Shown here in pieces: positions 43,757 to 52,815 of a stretch of 64,000 nt of DNA. Source of the stretch: Permianibacter fluminis (GTDB taxonomy: Bacteria > Pseudomonadota > Gammaproteobacteria > Enterobacterales > Permianibacteraceae). The stretch is taken from NCBI RefSeq assembly GCF_013179735.1, contig NZ_JABMEG010000002.1:124001-188000 (forward strand). Direction: 5' to 3'. The notes beneath the pieces are model-generated. The model was not told the origin of the DNA. It was given only the letters and a program-made list of their open reading frames with translations, and did no database searches. The translations under genes and the position numbers were made by a program. How positions within the stretch are numbered: position 1 is the first letter of the stretch; each line of letters opens with the position of its first letter.

Positions 43757-43831
43757 GTAGGGCGGATCAAGCGAAGCGGATCCGCCGCTGTCTCGAAGAT
43801 GGTGGCTCCGCTTGCGCTTGAGCCACCCTAC
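43757..43831. repeat. REP-like inverted pair (GTAGGGYGGNTCAAGCG type)
   Basis: Arms GTAGGGCGGATCAAGCGAAG... (43757-43786) and its near reverse complement (43801-43831) flank a 14-base spacer. The GTAGGGTGG-(C/A)TCAAGCG sequence is a widespread extragenic palindrome type in proteobacteria. It lies between the arsC-like gene and dapD. Confidence 0.78.
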
Positions 43832-44030
43832 AAGTTTGAATAACTCTTATCATACCGGCGCAGGTCGGTATCCATTTTCTGGTTCTAGTCGTACTGGCTA
43901 GCCCCCTTTCCCCAACCCCCGCTCCGCGCCCCAGCCATTCTCCGGCTCGTGGCGCTGAGGCGGAACGAAGCGTTGCTTCGTTAATTCCCGCCTCGCCCCG
44001 CGAGTGGCGAGGGGCTTAATGAAGAGTGCT

Positions 44031-44852
44031 TTACTCGGCGCGTAGCAACTCATTAATACCGACCTTCGCTCGAGTCTTGGCATCAACCTTCTTGACGATC
44101 ACGGCGGCGTACAGCGAGTACTTGCCGTCTTTGCTCGGCAGGTTGCCGGAGACGACCACAGAGCCAGCTGGGACACGGCCGTAGTGAATCTCGCCGGTTT
44201 CGCGATCGTAAATGCGGGTGCTTTGGCCGATGTAAACACCCATCGAGATCACGCTGCCTTCTTCGACGATAACGCCCTCGACCACTTCCGAGCGGGCGCC
44301 GATAAAGCAGCCGTCTTCGATAATGGTTGGTGCGGCTTGCAGCGGTTCGAGCACGCCGCCGATGCCGACGCCGCCGGACAGGTGCACGTTCTTGCCGATC
44401 TGGGCGCAGGAGCCAACGGTGGCCCAAGTGTCGACCATGGTGCCTTCATCGACATAAGCACCGATGTTCACATAGGACGGCATCAATACGACATTCTTGG
44501 CGATATAGCTGCCATAGCGAGCCACAGCCGGTGGCACCACGCGCACGCCGGTGGCGCGCAGTTCGGCATCGGACAGGCCGGCGAATTTTGACGGCACTTT
44601 GTCGAAAAATTGCAGATCGCCGCCGCCCATCGGGCGGTTGTCGTTGAGCCGGAAGCTTAGCAGCACGGCTTTCTTGACCCATTCATTGACCCGCCACTGG
44701 CCGTCGATTTTCTCGGCGACCCGGACTTTGCCGGCATTCAAATCATTGATGATGGATTGCACTGCCATGCGCAGTTCGGCTGGCGATTTTTGCGGAGAGA
44801 ATTCGCTGCGCTGTTCCCAGGCGGCGTCAATCATTGCGGAGAGTGAGCTCAT
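44031..44852 (-). CDS. dapD: 2,3,4,5-tetrahydropyridine-2,6-dicarboxylate N-succinyltransferase
   Basis: Left-handed beta-helix acyltransferase of 273 residues, the succinylase step before DapE in lysine/diaminopimelate synthesis. Hallmarks are '[20 protein letters not shown]', '[11 protein letters not shown]', '[30 protein letters not shown]' and the hexapeptide-repeat coil '[20 protein letters not shown]' through '[19 protein letters not shown]'. Length matches the family exactly. The start overlaps the glnD stop (ATGA), so the two genes are coupled. Confidence 0.96.
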   Translation of the reverse strand: MSSLSAMIDAAWEQRSEFSPQKSPAELRMAVQSIINDLNAGKVRVAEKIDGQWRVNEWVKKAVLLSFRLNDNRPMGGGDLQFFDKVPSKFAGLSDAELRATGVRVVPPAVARYGSYIAKNVVLMPSYVNIGAYVDEGTMVDTWATVGSCAQIGKNVHLSGGVGIGGVLEPLQAAPTIIEDGCFIGARSEVVEGVIVEEGSVISMGVYIGQSTRIYDRETGEIHYGRVPAGSVVVSGNLPSKDGKYSLYAAVIVKKVDAKTRAKVGINELLRAE

Positions 44853-47623
44853 GTTGCGGTCATTTTCTTAGTGGGTTGAGAATCGGTAGATTGAGAAAGT
44901 GGTGATGAAGAATGAGATGCCTGCGAAAGCGGCGACTGTGCCACCAGTGCGGCTCCCGGTGTTGCTGCCGTTGTCGCTGTCGTAGCCGCATCCAGCAGCA
45001 AGCGCAGCATGTGCTCAAGCTGTTGCTGCTTTTCCTGCGACAGCGGCCGGGCTTCGCGGTCGGTAATAAAAAACACGTCTTCGGCCCGTTCGCCGAGCGT
45101 GATGATCTTGGCGTTGTGCAGCAACAGATCACAGTATTTGAACGCGGCGCCAACTCTGGCCAACAGGCCGGGCCGGTCCAGCGTGATCAGTTCCAGTGCG
45201 GTCCGTTGCCGGCGCGCATCATTGCTGAAACCGATGCGGGTTTCCAGTACAAACGGCTGCCTTTTTGTACTGCTTTGTTGCAGGTTCAGCGGCACCTTGC
45301 TGACATCGCGCAGGTGCTGTTGCAAATGGCGCTGGATGCTTTGCAGTCGTTTGAGGTCGAGCACCGGCTGGCCGTCTTCTTCGAGCACAACAAAGGCATC
45401 GAGGCCCATGCCATACGGCGTGGTGTGAATGGTCGCGGCCTGAATGCTGACCCGTTTTTGGGCGAGCAGCGCGGTGATGGCGGCAAACAAAAACTCCTGA
45501 TCGTGAACATAGATCAGGAATTCGGTGCCGCCAGCGGAGGGCAGTTGCCGGGCAATGACCAAGGGTTCATCGCTGTCTTCCGGTTGCGCCAGCAGTTGCG
45601 TGGTGACCCATGCAAGCGTTTCGCCGTTGACCTTGCTGAAATAATCGCCGCCGAGCAGGCGCCACAGATCATGCACCGGTTCGCTGGCAATGCCGTCGGC
45701 GGCCAGCCGTTGCAGCGCTTCGTCGCGGATCAGCGCAGCACTGTCAGCCGGCAGCAGCGCGCTGCCACGGCGCAGGTATTCTCGGGTGGCCAGATACAGA
45801 TCGCGCAGCAGGGCATCCTTCCAACCGTTCCAAAGACTCGCGTTGGTGGCGCGGATATCGCACATGGTCAGCACGTACAGCAATTCCAGTCGCTGGGTGG
45901 TGCCAACTTTGGCAGCGAATTCGGCAATGACCTCCGGATCGGTAATGTCTTTGCGCTGGGCAACCAGCGACATCGCCAGATGGCTCTGCACCAGCCAGCT
46001 GACCAGCTCAACGTCGCCATCACTGAGGCCAATCTGCTTGCAGAACTGCAGCGCATCGACCGCACCCAGTTCCGAGTGATCGCCGCCGCGGCCTTTGCCG
46101 ATGTCGTGAAACAGGCCGGCCAGATAAATCAATTCCGGCTGCACCAAGCGCTGCATGATGCGCTCGGCATGCGGGAACAGGCCGGCGGTGTTCGGATCGG
46201 ACAGGCGCACGAGATTGCGCAGCAAAAACAGCGTGTGTTCGTCGACCGTGTAGTGATGGAAGCGGTCGAACTGCATCTGGCCGGTGATCTGGGCAAAGGC
46301 CGGGACAAAGGCGCCGAGAATGCCGGTGTTCTTCATCGCAAACAGTGCGGTGGCCAGATTCGCCCGCGCCCGCAGAATGCGGATGAACAGTTGCTGGTAA
46401 CGCGGATTGGCGCGATACGCGGCATCGACCCGTTGCCGCGAGTGCCGCAACAGCCGCAACGTGGTGGCCGACAGGCCGGTAAGGCCTTCGGTTTCGGCCA
46501 GCACGACAAAAACTGACAGCAGCGATTCCGGATGTTTGGCAAAGGTATTGAATTCGCGCAGTTCGAGCAGGCCGTCGCGTTGCTGGAAATGTGCGTCGAT
46601 GACAACCGGTTCGCTTTTCTGATGGGTGCCGAGCATCACTTCACTGAACAGCTCGACCAGCACGTCGTTCAGGTTGCGCACGGTCAGCACCGCACGAAAA
46701 TACTGCTTCATGAACTGCTCGACCGCGAGTCGCCCCGGTTGGTCGACAAAGCCGAGCCGTTCGGCGACGGCTTTCTGCAAATCAAACAGCAAGCGGTCTT
46801 CGGCGCGGCCGGCGACCAGATGCAGCGCGTAACGGACCCGCCACAGGAACAATTGGCAGCGGGTCAGCGCCCGGTATTCCTGCGGCAGGAACACGCCGCG
46901 CCGGGTCATCGCCAGCAGCGATTGATCACCAAAGCGGCGCTTGGCGATCCATTGAATGTTCTGGATATCGCGCAGGCCGCCGGGGCTGGATTTCAGATTC
47001 GGCTCCAGTTTGTAGGCGGTGCCTTCGAATTTGCGGTGACGGGCTTTTTGCTCGTCGACCTTGCCGCGAAAGAACGCATCCGGCGGCCACATCTGCACCG
47101 GCGACAGGTGGTCGCGCAGGCGCGCGCTCAGGCCCGGATCGCCGCACAGCAACCGCGCTTCCATAAGGTTGGTCATGACGGTGAGATCGTCGCGCGCTGC
47201 GGTTTCGCATTCATCAATGGTGCGGACGGCGTGGCCGACGGTTAGTTTCAGGTCCCAGAGCAGGGTGATCAGTTGTTCGAGCTGTTTGCCGAGGGTCGCG
47301 TCCGGTGCTTTTTTGAGCAACAGCAGAATGTCGATGTCCGATTGCGGGTGCAACTCGCCACGGCCGTAGCCGCCCACCGCCAGCAACGCGATGTCGGCTT
47401 GCGCCTGCAAACCGAGCTGTTGCCAGAGGTGCTGCAGCAACCAATCCATCCGCTGGGCGCGGCGCCGGACCAGGGTTTCAACCGGGGCGCCAGCATCAAA
47501 GGCCAGCGCATCACGGTCAATCTGGCTTTGCAGCCAGTCGCGCAGGGCGTCGCGGTCGGCGCCACAGGCGAGCAGGGCGGACAGCTCTTTTTCGGCTTCG
47601 GCAGCGGACACCTGATGGTTCAT
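44849..47623 (-). CDS. glnD: Bifunctional uridylyltransferase/uridylyl-removing enzyme GlnD
   Basis: Nitrogen-status sensor of 924 residues that uridylylates and de-uridylylates PII proteins. Domains in order: nucleotidyltransferase with '[20 protein letters not shown]' (about 83-102), the GlnD helical domain, an HD phosphohydrolase with '[20 protein letters not shown]', and two ACT domains ('[23 protein letters not shown]' and '[19 protein letters not shown]'). After the second ACT domain the protein carries an odd low-complexity Ser/Thr/Ala tail of about 50 residues ('[11 protein letters not shown]', '[17 protein letters not shown]'). The start at 'MNHQVSAAE' is preferred; in-frame codons further upstream encode an Arg-rich stretch not expected in the family. 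Confidence 0.95.
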   Translation of the reverse strand: MNHQVSAAEAEKELSALLACGADRDALRDWLQSQIDRDALAFDAGAPVETLVRRRAQRMDWLLQHLWQQLGLQAQADIALLAVGGYGRGELHPQSDIDILLLLKKAPDATLGKQLEQLITLLWDLKLTVGHAVRTIDECETAARDDLTVMTNLMEARLLCGDPGLSARLRDHLSPVQMWPPDAFFRGKVDEQKARHRKFEGTAYKLEPNLKSSPGGLRDIQNIQWIAKRRFGDQSLLAMTRRGVFLPQEYRALTRCQLFLWRVRYALHLVAGRAEDRLLFDLQKAVAERLGFVDQPGRLAVEQFMKQYFRAVLTVRNLNDVLVELFSEVMLGTHQKSEPVVIDAHFQQRDGLLELREFNTFAKHPESLLSVFVVLAETEGLTGLSATTLRLLRHSRQRVDAAYRANPRYQQLFIRILRARANLATALFAMKNTGILGAFVPAFAQITGQMQFDRFHHYTVDEHTLFLLRNLVRLSDPNTAGLFPHAERIMQRLVQPELIYLAGLFHDIGKGRGGDHSELGAVDALQFCKQIGLSDGDVELVSWLVQSHLAMSLVAQRKDITDPEVIAEFAAKVGTTQRLELLYVLTMCDIRATNASLWNGWKDALLRDLYLATREYLRRGSALLPADSAALIRDEALQRLAADGIASEPVHDLWRLLGGDYFSKVNGETLAWVTTQLLAQPEDSDEPLVIARQLPSAGGTEFLIYVHDQEFLFAAITALLAQKRVSIQAATIHTTPYGMGLDAFVVLEEDGQPVLDLKRLQSIQRHLQQHLRDVSKVPLNLQQSSTKRQPFVLETRIGFSNDARRQRTALELITLDRPGLLARVGAAFKYCDLLLHNAKIITLGERAEDVFFITDREARPLSQEKQQQLEHMLRLLLDAATTATTAATPGAALVAQSPLSQASHSSSPLSQSTDSQPTKKMTAT

Positions 47624-47901
47624 TCGACGGCGGACTTCGCGAGGGACGAGCCCGAAGTTTACCCGCTTGGCGGCAAGCGGTCGCCGGATTGCGCGGATCG
47701 TCATATCTGCCGGCCGGTTTTTGTCGGGCAACCCCTCCGACCTCCCCGGATTGGCGGCTTATTACCGCGAATTGGCGCGGTGCCAACTCGCCGCCACGTC
47801 GGCAGACGTCTACAATACCGGCCTTCATGCCCGGAGCCGGTAAACCAACCCGGACCGGGCAATGGCCGGGCGCAAAGGCGCTCAACAATCAGGAGCAAGT
47901 C
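47624..47901. other. Divergent promoter region glnD / lpdA
   Basis: About 280 bases with no convincing gene; long open frames cross it in several directions but none has a ribosome site or family match. It must hold the leftward glnD and rightward lpdA promoters. I could not identify a confident -35/-10 pair. Confidence 0.45.
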
Positions 47902-49323
47902 ATGAGTAAGGGTGATGTTCACGGTCAGGTAGTCGTGTTGGGCTCTGGCCCCGGCGGCTATAACGCGGCCTTTCGTGCGGCCGACCTCGGTCTGAACGTA
48001 GTGCTGGTGGAAGCCGAAGCCACGCTCGGCGGCGTCTGCCTCAACGTCGGTTGCATTCCCTCCAAGGCGCTCCTGCATTGCGCCAAAGTCATTGATGAAG
48101 CGGCGGTTGCCAGCCATCACGGCATCGCTTTCGGTGCGCCGAAAATCGATCTCGACAAAGTCCGTGGTTACAAAGACGGCGTGGTCGGTTCGCTGACCAA
48201 GGGCCTGGCCGGCATGGCGAAAATGCGCAAAGTGCAAGTCGTCACCGGCTACGGCAAATTCACCGGCCCGAACATGCTGGCGGTTACCGACAAGGCCGGC
48301 AAAGTCACTACCGTGTCGTTCGACAACTGCATCATCGCCGCCGGCTCGCGTCCGGTTGCGCTGCCGTTCCTGCCGCAGGATGAGCGCATTGTCGACTCGA
48401 CCGGCGCGCTCGAACTGAAAAAGATTCCGGAGCACATGCTGGTGCTCGGCGGCGGCATCATCGGTCTGGAAATGGCCACCGTCTACCGCGCACTCGGCGC
48501 CAAGATCTCGGTCGTTGAAATGGCCGACCAGCTGATCCCGGCCGCTGACGCCGATGTGGTCAAGGTGTTGCACAAATACGTCGAGAAGAAATACGAAGCG
48601 ATTCTGCTCGAAACCAAAGTCACCAAAGTCGAAGCCAAGAAAGACGGCCTCTATGTGACCTTCGAAGGCAAGAACGCCCCGAAAGATCCGGTCAAGTACG
48701 ACATGATCCTGTCGGCGGTTGGCCGCGCCCCGAACGGCAAGCTGCTCGATGCCGAGAAAGCTGGCGTCAAGGTCGATGACCGCGGCTTCATTCCGGTTGA
48801 CAAGCAAATGCGCACCAACGTGCCGCACATCCTCGCGATTGGCGACATCGTCGGCCAGCCGATGCTGGCGCACAAAGCTTCGAAAGAATCGCACGTTGCT
48901 GCCGAAGTTATCGCCGGCAAGAAACACTACTTCGATCCGATGTGCATTCCGTCGGTCGCCTACACCGATCCGGAAATTGGCTGGGTCGGCCTGACCGAGA
49001 AAGAAGCGAAAGCCAAAGGCATCGACTACGGCGTCGGTTCGTTCCCGTGGGCCGCCTCGGGTCGCGCCATTGGCGTCGCCCGCAGCGAAGGTTTCACCAA
49101 GCTGTTGTTCGATAAGGCCACGCACCGTGTCATCGGCGGCGCCATTGTCGGCGTCAACGCCGGTGAACTGATCGCTGAAATCGGTCTGGCCATTGAAATG
49201 GGCGCCGATGCCGAAGACATCGCGCTGACCATTCACGCCCACCCGACGCTGTCGGAGTCGGTCGCGTTTGCTGCCGAAGTCTACGAAGGCACCTGCACCG
49301 ATCTGCCGCCGAAGCGCAAATAA
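47902..49323 (+). CDS. lpdA: Dihydrolipoyl dehydrogenase
   Basis: FAD-dependent E3 subunit, 473 residues, that reoxidises dihydrolipoamide in pyruvate/2-oxoglutarate dehydrogenase and glycine cleavage. It shows 'VVVLGSGPGGYNAAFRAADLG', the redox disulfide Cys46-Cys51 ('GGVCLNVGCIPSKALLH'), the NAD site 'LVLGGGIIGLEMATVYRALG', 'AIGDIVGQPMLAHKASKE' and the C-terminal catalytic 'IHAHPTLSE'. AGGAG is 6 bases before the ATG. It is unaccompanied by aceE/aceF or sucAB, and a strong terminator follows, so it is an independent transcription unit. A long antisense frame across it is a composition artefact. Confidence 0.96.
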   Translation: MSKGDVHGQVVVLGSGPGGYNAAFRAADLGLNVVLVEAEATLGGVCLNVGCIPSKALLHCAKVIDEAAVASHHGIAFGAPKIDLDKVRGYKDGVVGSLTKGLAGMAKMRKVQVVTGYGKFTGPNMLAVTDKAGKVTTVSFDNCIIAAGSRPVALPFLPQDERIVDSTGALELKKIPEHMLVLGGGIIGLEMATVYRALGAKISVVEMADQLIPAADADVVKVLHKYVEKKYEAILLETKVTKVEAKKDGLYVTFEGKNAPKDPVKYDMILSAVGRAPNGKLLDAEKAGVKVDDRGFIPVDKQMRTNVPHILAIGDIVGQPMLAHKASKESHVAAEVIAGKKHYFDPMCIPSVAYTDPEIGWVGLTEKEAKAKGIDYGVGSFPWAASGRAIGVARSEGFTKLLFDKATHRVIGGAIVGVNAGELIAEIGLAIEMGADAEDIALTIHAHPTLSESVAFAAEVYEGTCTDLPPKRK

Positions 49324-49348
49324 GTATTGGCGGTACGGTGTTAGTGAG

Positions 49349-49377
49349 AAAATCCCGGCGAATGCCGGGATTTTCTT
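49349..49377 (+). terminator. Intrinsic terminator after lpdA
   Basis: AAAATCCCGGC-GAAT-GCCGGGATTTT followed by CTTTT, 25 bases after the stop codon. Confidence 0.9.
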
Positions 49378-49450
49378 TTCGGGTGGCCGGTAAAGACTTG
49401 CCCGAATGGCGAGAAAACTGGATGCTGCCGGCAATTGCTCGGACGGCAGG

Positions 49451-49725
49451 TTCACCCTCTCCCCAACCCCTCTCCCGTCAAGGGAGAGGGGAAACAGGGC
49501 GGTAGTCGGCAATTGGTAAGGCTGCGGGTTCATCTTCTTGCCAGGCCTTCTTCTATTAAGAGAGAGGGAGAAAGCAGAACGGCTGCCGGCGTCGGCTTTG
49601 CTTGCTGTGTCAGTTTTTCTCGGCACTGTCTGGTCGAGAGTGAATACAACATTGCCGGCAGATCTGAAGTCGAAAACGTTGTTCCCCCTCCCCCTCGACG
49701 GGGGAGGGCTGGGGAGAGGGTGATT
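49451..49725. repeat. Composite CCCTCTCC/GGAGAGGG repeat element
   Basis: Outer arms TCACCCTCTCCCCAACCCCT and AGGGCTGGGGAGAGGGTGA are inverted; each end also carries its own stem around a TCA/CGA loop (for example CCCTCTCCC-GTCA-AGGGAGAGGG at 49468-49490). A third GAGAGGGAGAAAG copy lies near the middle. The gap from lpdA to the next gene contains nothing else recognisable. Same general architecture as the element at 41764-41878. Confidence 0.72.
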
Positions 49726-49772
49726 CCTCCGGTCAAAACACTGCCCAATCACGCCACGGAGCTTTCCATCTC

Positions 49773-50504
49773 GTGTCATTGTTGAAAACGGCTCAGCCAC
49801 TATTCGCCGAAGAAGTTCTCGTTGAGCTTGAGGTCGGTGAACTACGCATTCCGGTGCAGCGCCAATCGCGCAAGACCGTCGCCCTGCATGTGCTGCGCGA
49901 TGGCAGCTTCGAAGTCCGCGCGCCGAACCGGCTGCCAATCGGTGTCATCCGTTCCTTCGTGCATTCCCGCCGCGACTGGCTGCAAGAACGGCTCGACAGC
50001 CTCGAAGCCGGTGAAGGCGCGTTGGCGCTGCAATACCACGACGGCGCCGTTCATCACTTTCTCGGCGAACCATACAAACTCAAATTGATGGCCGCTACGC
50101 GCTGGTTTGCCAGTGTCGGCGACGGTGAAATCCGGCTCGCCACCAACAAGCTTGATGAACTGTCGGTGTGCAAGGCGCTGCAGAAATTCTATCTGCGCGA
50201 AGCCGAGGTCCGACTGCCGGAACGGGTCGTGTTCTGGCATCGCCGCCTGTTCAATCGAGATCTGCCCGAACTCAAGTTCCGCGCCATGCGTTCGCGTTGG
50301 GGCAGCTGTGCTTCCCATGGTGGCATCATGCTGAATATCAGCTTGCTGCGGGCACCGTTACCGGCGATCGATTATGTGGTCGTACATGAGCTTTGCCATT
50401 TGCAGCATTTTGATCACAGTCCGGCGTTTCATGCGCTGGTGGGGTCGGTGTTGCCGGACTGGAAGGCGAGGGCGGAGTTGTTGACGGTGCCGTGTGGGTT
50501 TTGA
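49773..50504 (+). CDS. YgjP-like (DUF45, M48/SprT-like) metallopeptidase
   Basis: Predicted zinc protease of 243 residues. The HExxH site is His205-Glu206-His209 ('YVVVHELCHLQHFDHSPAFH'), preceded by the family block 'FRAMRSRWGSCASHGGIMLN' and the N-terminal 'RKTVALHVLRDGSFEVRAP'. The third ligand is probably the His in 'HSPAFH'. Proteins of this family (YgjP, WLM-related) have no firmly established substrate. The start is a GTG with CGGAG about 12 bases upstream; it lies directly after a repeat element, so the promoter must be within or near that element. Confidence 0.88.
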   Translation: MSLLKTAQPLFAEEVLVELEVGELRIPVQRQSRKTVALHVLRDGSFEVRAPNRLPIGVIRSFVHSRRDWLQERLDSLEAGEGALALQYHDGAVHHFLGEPYKLKLMAATRWFASVGDGEIRLATNKLDELSVCKALQKFYLREAEVRLPERVVFWHRRLFNRDLPELKFRAMRSRWGSCASHGGIMLNISLLRAPLPAIDYVVVHELCHLQHFDHSPAFHALVGSVLPDWKARAELLTVPCGF

Positions 50505-50558
50505 ACGGTTGTTTTCGAGCGACCGAGATCGTTTGTAATTTTATTTGGCGAGGAATAC

Positions 50559-50954
50559 ATGCTGTCCGAGCAAAGTAGTGAGAAAGTCGAAAAAGGGGGG
50601 GCACCAAAGCGCATAAGTAAAAATAACGTGCTCCTGTCTTTGTTGGCTGGATATGGATTGGCAATGTTCATTCCGGCAATCCACACTCAAAGAAAGGATA
50701 TTTTCATTGTTGCCGCGTTGGAAGTAATACCTTGGGTTCTGTTAGCTCTAAGAGAGGTTGGGAGTCGCTCAGGCCGCAATAATGCATTTAATATTTTTTT
50801 TGGACTTCTTTCACTGGTTGTCTGCGCTTTGCTGAATTCTACTGCAGATGCGTCAACTAGGGCCTTTGTGTTTCCAATCATTCTTGCTGGTCAAATTTCT
50901 CTGGTTTTTGTAGTCCTTGGTTTCGATGGGGTCGGCCGATTGTTGCGAAAGTAA
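50559..50954 (+). CDS. AT-richer hypothetical membrane protein
   Basis: Protein of 131 residues with three or four predicted helices ('NVLLSLLAGYGLAMFIPA', 'IFIVAALEVIPWVLLAL', 'FNIFFGLLSLVVCALL', 'FVFPIILAGQISLVFVVLG'). GAGGA precedes the ATG. I do not recognise the family. Its base composition is visibly lower in GC than all neighbours, with codons such as ATA, TTA and AGA, and the non-coding region after it shares this in part. That suggests recent acquisition. It could be a small holin- or DUF-type membrane protein; no functional claim is made. Confidence 0.68.
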   Translation: MLSEQSSEKVEKGGAPKRISKNNVLLSLLAGYGLAMFIPAIHTQRKDIFIVAALEVIPWVLLALREVGSRSGRNNAFNIFFGLLSLVVCALLNSTADASTRAFVFPIILAGQISLVFVVLGFDGVGRLLRK

Positions 50955-51660
50955 TAATGGTGCATTCGCGGCGAATTAACACACTCTATTAGTAAAAGTG
51001 TTCGACTTGGTTGCTTTACCCAGACTGGGTAATTGTCTTTGCATCGTTCTACCTCAGGCTATCACTGCCAGCGCACATGGTAGCTAACGCCGAAATTTTG
51101 CCTTGATCTTGCGCGCAGCGTGCCTTTGCCGTCCCCGCCGTCTGACGAGCCGAGCAACGGAGTGGAAGCTGGGTTAATAGTCCGTAGCGCAGCGAAGGGG
51201 CGAGGCACGATGCCGAAGCCTTTTGTGACTGTGCAGGGATGCACTGTCACAAAAGCCCCAGCTGGAATGGAGTAGCGCAGGGAACCGCGCGTTGTTCGCG
51301 CGGCGAGGAATACAGGCAATGTTCTTTGGTAACTTTCTTGCGCCAAGAAAGTTACCCGCCCGCCGGGGCGGGACCCGGCAAACCTTCCGGCTTCGACGGT
51401 GCTGAATGAATGGAACCTGCGGAGCGGGAACTACCCCCTCCCGGCCGTCCAGCCGCCAACAGAGTTGGCGTCGTTCAGTCGGCATGTTCGTCAACTATGA
51501 CGAACTTGAATTTCTGACTTCACCCTCTGGCATAGGAGGGAACAAAAGATCGAGGCAAGTACGGCAATTCATTCGCTCAAACCGCAGCTTAAATAACCAG
51601 AAATCACTGCGACTTGTCCAAACTGAACCAGCCAAACGCAACCATCAAGGAAACCAAACA
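50955..51660. other. 706-base gap without a gene; multi-hairpin element inside
   Basis: No credible coding region. Apart from AT-rich sequence at the left, it contains the multi-hairpin repeat described separately (51221-51371). The right part up to the EamA gene stop shows nothing recognisable. Confidence 0.55.
51221..51371. repeat. Multi-hairpin extragenic element (copy A)
   Basis: Four hairpins in a row: TTTTGTGACTGTGC/GCACTGTCACAAAA (51221-51254, 13 of 14), CCGCGCG/CGCGCGG near 51283, a perfect 13-bp repeat GGTAACTTTCTTG-CGC-CAAGAAAGTTACC (51328-51356), and CCCGCC/GGCGGG at about 51357-51371. The ACTTTCTT..AAGAAAGT plus CCGCCGGGCG core recurs at 62970-63013 in the other orientation. Confidence 0.78.
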
Positions 51661-52575
51661 CTACTTCCGCAACAACGCCGCCGCCATCGACCCCGCCACC
51701 ACCATTAACGCGCCGAGATAACTCCAGATATTGAGTGGCTCCAGCACTACGCTGCCCGGAACGATATGATTGAGCACGGCGCCGGCGGCGATCGTAATCA
51801 GCGGTGTTAGCGCCAACGTGGCGCTGACGCGCGAGGCTTCCCAGTGCGCCAGGGCTTCAGCGAAAGCGCCATACGCCAACAGCGTGTTGGCGCAGGCGAA
51901 CAGCAGCAAGGCCCAGCCGAGGACATTGAGCTGTGGCAGTGCGCTGACCTGACTGAATGGCAGCAAGAGGACGCTGGCAACAACGTAAATCAGAAACATG
52001 ATGACCGGTGATGGCCAGGTTTTCAGCAGGGCTTTTTGCGCCAGTGCATAACCGGCCCAGGTTATTGACGCGACGATCATCCACAGCAGGCCGATGACAA
52101 AACCGGGATTGTCGGCGAGCGCGGCAATGCGTTGGTTGAAAAACAGCACCAAGCCGGCAACGAATACAGCAAAGCCCAGCCACTGGCCTTTGCCGAACGG
52201 TTCATGGAACAGCAGCACGCTGCCGAGCAGCAGCAGCAGTGGCGCCATCTGGATCAGGGTCTGGGCGCCAGCCGGGCTGATGTGATCGACGGAAATCAGA
52301 TAGCAGACGTAGTTGCCGACGATGCCGAGCACGGCAATGCCGAATAGCCATTGAACTTTGCGATCACGCAGCGCGGCCAGCCTGGTGCCCTGACCGCGCC
52401 AGCGCAGCCACAATGCCATGATCACGGCGGCGGTCAGAAACCGGAAGGCGGTGATGCTGACCGCATCGAGCTGGCCGAGCAGGTTCTTCAGCGCCAGGGG
52501 CAGCACGCCCCAGAGCAGGGCAGTACAAAAAGACAGCAGCAGACCAAGCTGCCAGCGGCCGGACGTCGTATGCAT
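51661..52575 (-). CDS. EamA family (DMT) transporter
   Basis: Ten-helix drug/metabolite transporter of about 304 residues, with two EamA repeats: the first from 'LLLSFCTALLWGVLPLALKN' to 'LIQMAPLLLLLGSVLLFHEP', the second from 'GLLWMIVASITWAGYALAQK' to 'LALTPLITIAAGAVLNH'. The layout 'DHISPAGAQTLIQMAPLLL' is typical of the RhaT/EamA exporters. The start is uncertain: the open frame continues left to 52740 and other Met codons at 52668 are possible; no clear ribosome site supports any. Substrate unknown. Confidence 0.88.
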   Translation of the reverse strand: MHTTSGRWQLGLLLSFCTALLWGVLPLALKNLLGQLDAVSITAFRFLTAAVIMALWLRWRGQGTRLAALRDRKVQWLFGIAVLGIVGNYVCYLISVDHISPAGAQTLIQMAPLLLLLGSVLLFHEPFGKGQWLGFAVFVAGLVLFFNQRIAALADNPGFVIGLLWMIVASITWAGYALAQKALLKTWPSPVIMFLIYVVASVLLLPFSQVSALPQLNVLGWALLLFACANTLLAYGAFAEALAHWEASRVSATLALTPLITIAAGAVLNHIVPGSVVLEPLNIWSYLGALMVVAGSMAAALLRK

Positions 52576-52815
52576 GCGGGGACTCGACTGAGCGGTGGCG
52601 TCGGTGATCGGGTATCGCCGAGGAGCGGACCGGTCGCCATTATCCGGCAATGCCGGCGGCGCGGCCATGGTCGGGTCCGGCGATTGTCGAAACAGACTGT
52701 CAACCGGCACCAACAGTGTACAAATGACCGGAACGCACAAAAGCCGTTGTATCGGCCGGTGCTGCTGGCCAGAATATGGCCCTTGAATCCGCGTCCCCGA
52801 TAAGAAGGAAGACCG

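Noticed and set aside
44912-46516. A 534-codon rightward frame inside glnD
   Set aside because: It is antisense to the HD and ACT domains of GlnD and has no supporting signals.
47701-49938. A 745-codon open frame antisense to lpdA
   Set aside because: It lies opposite a clear, highly conserved gene, has no ribosome site, no family motif and a composition typical of antisense frames in GC-rich DNA.
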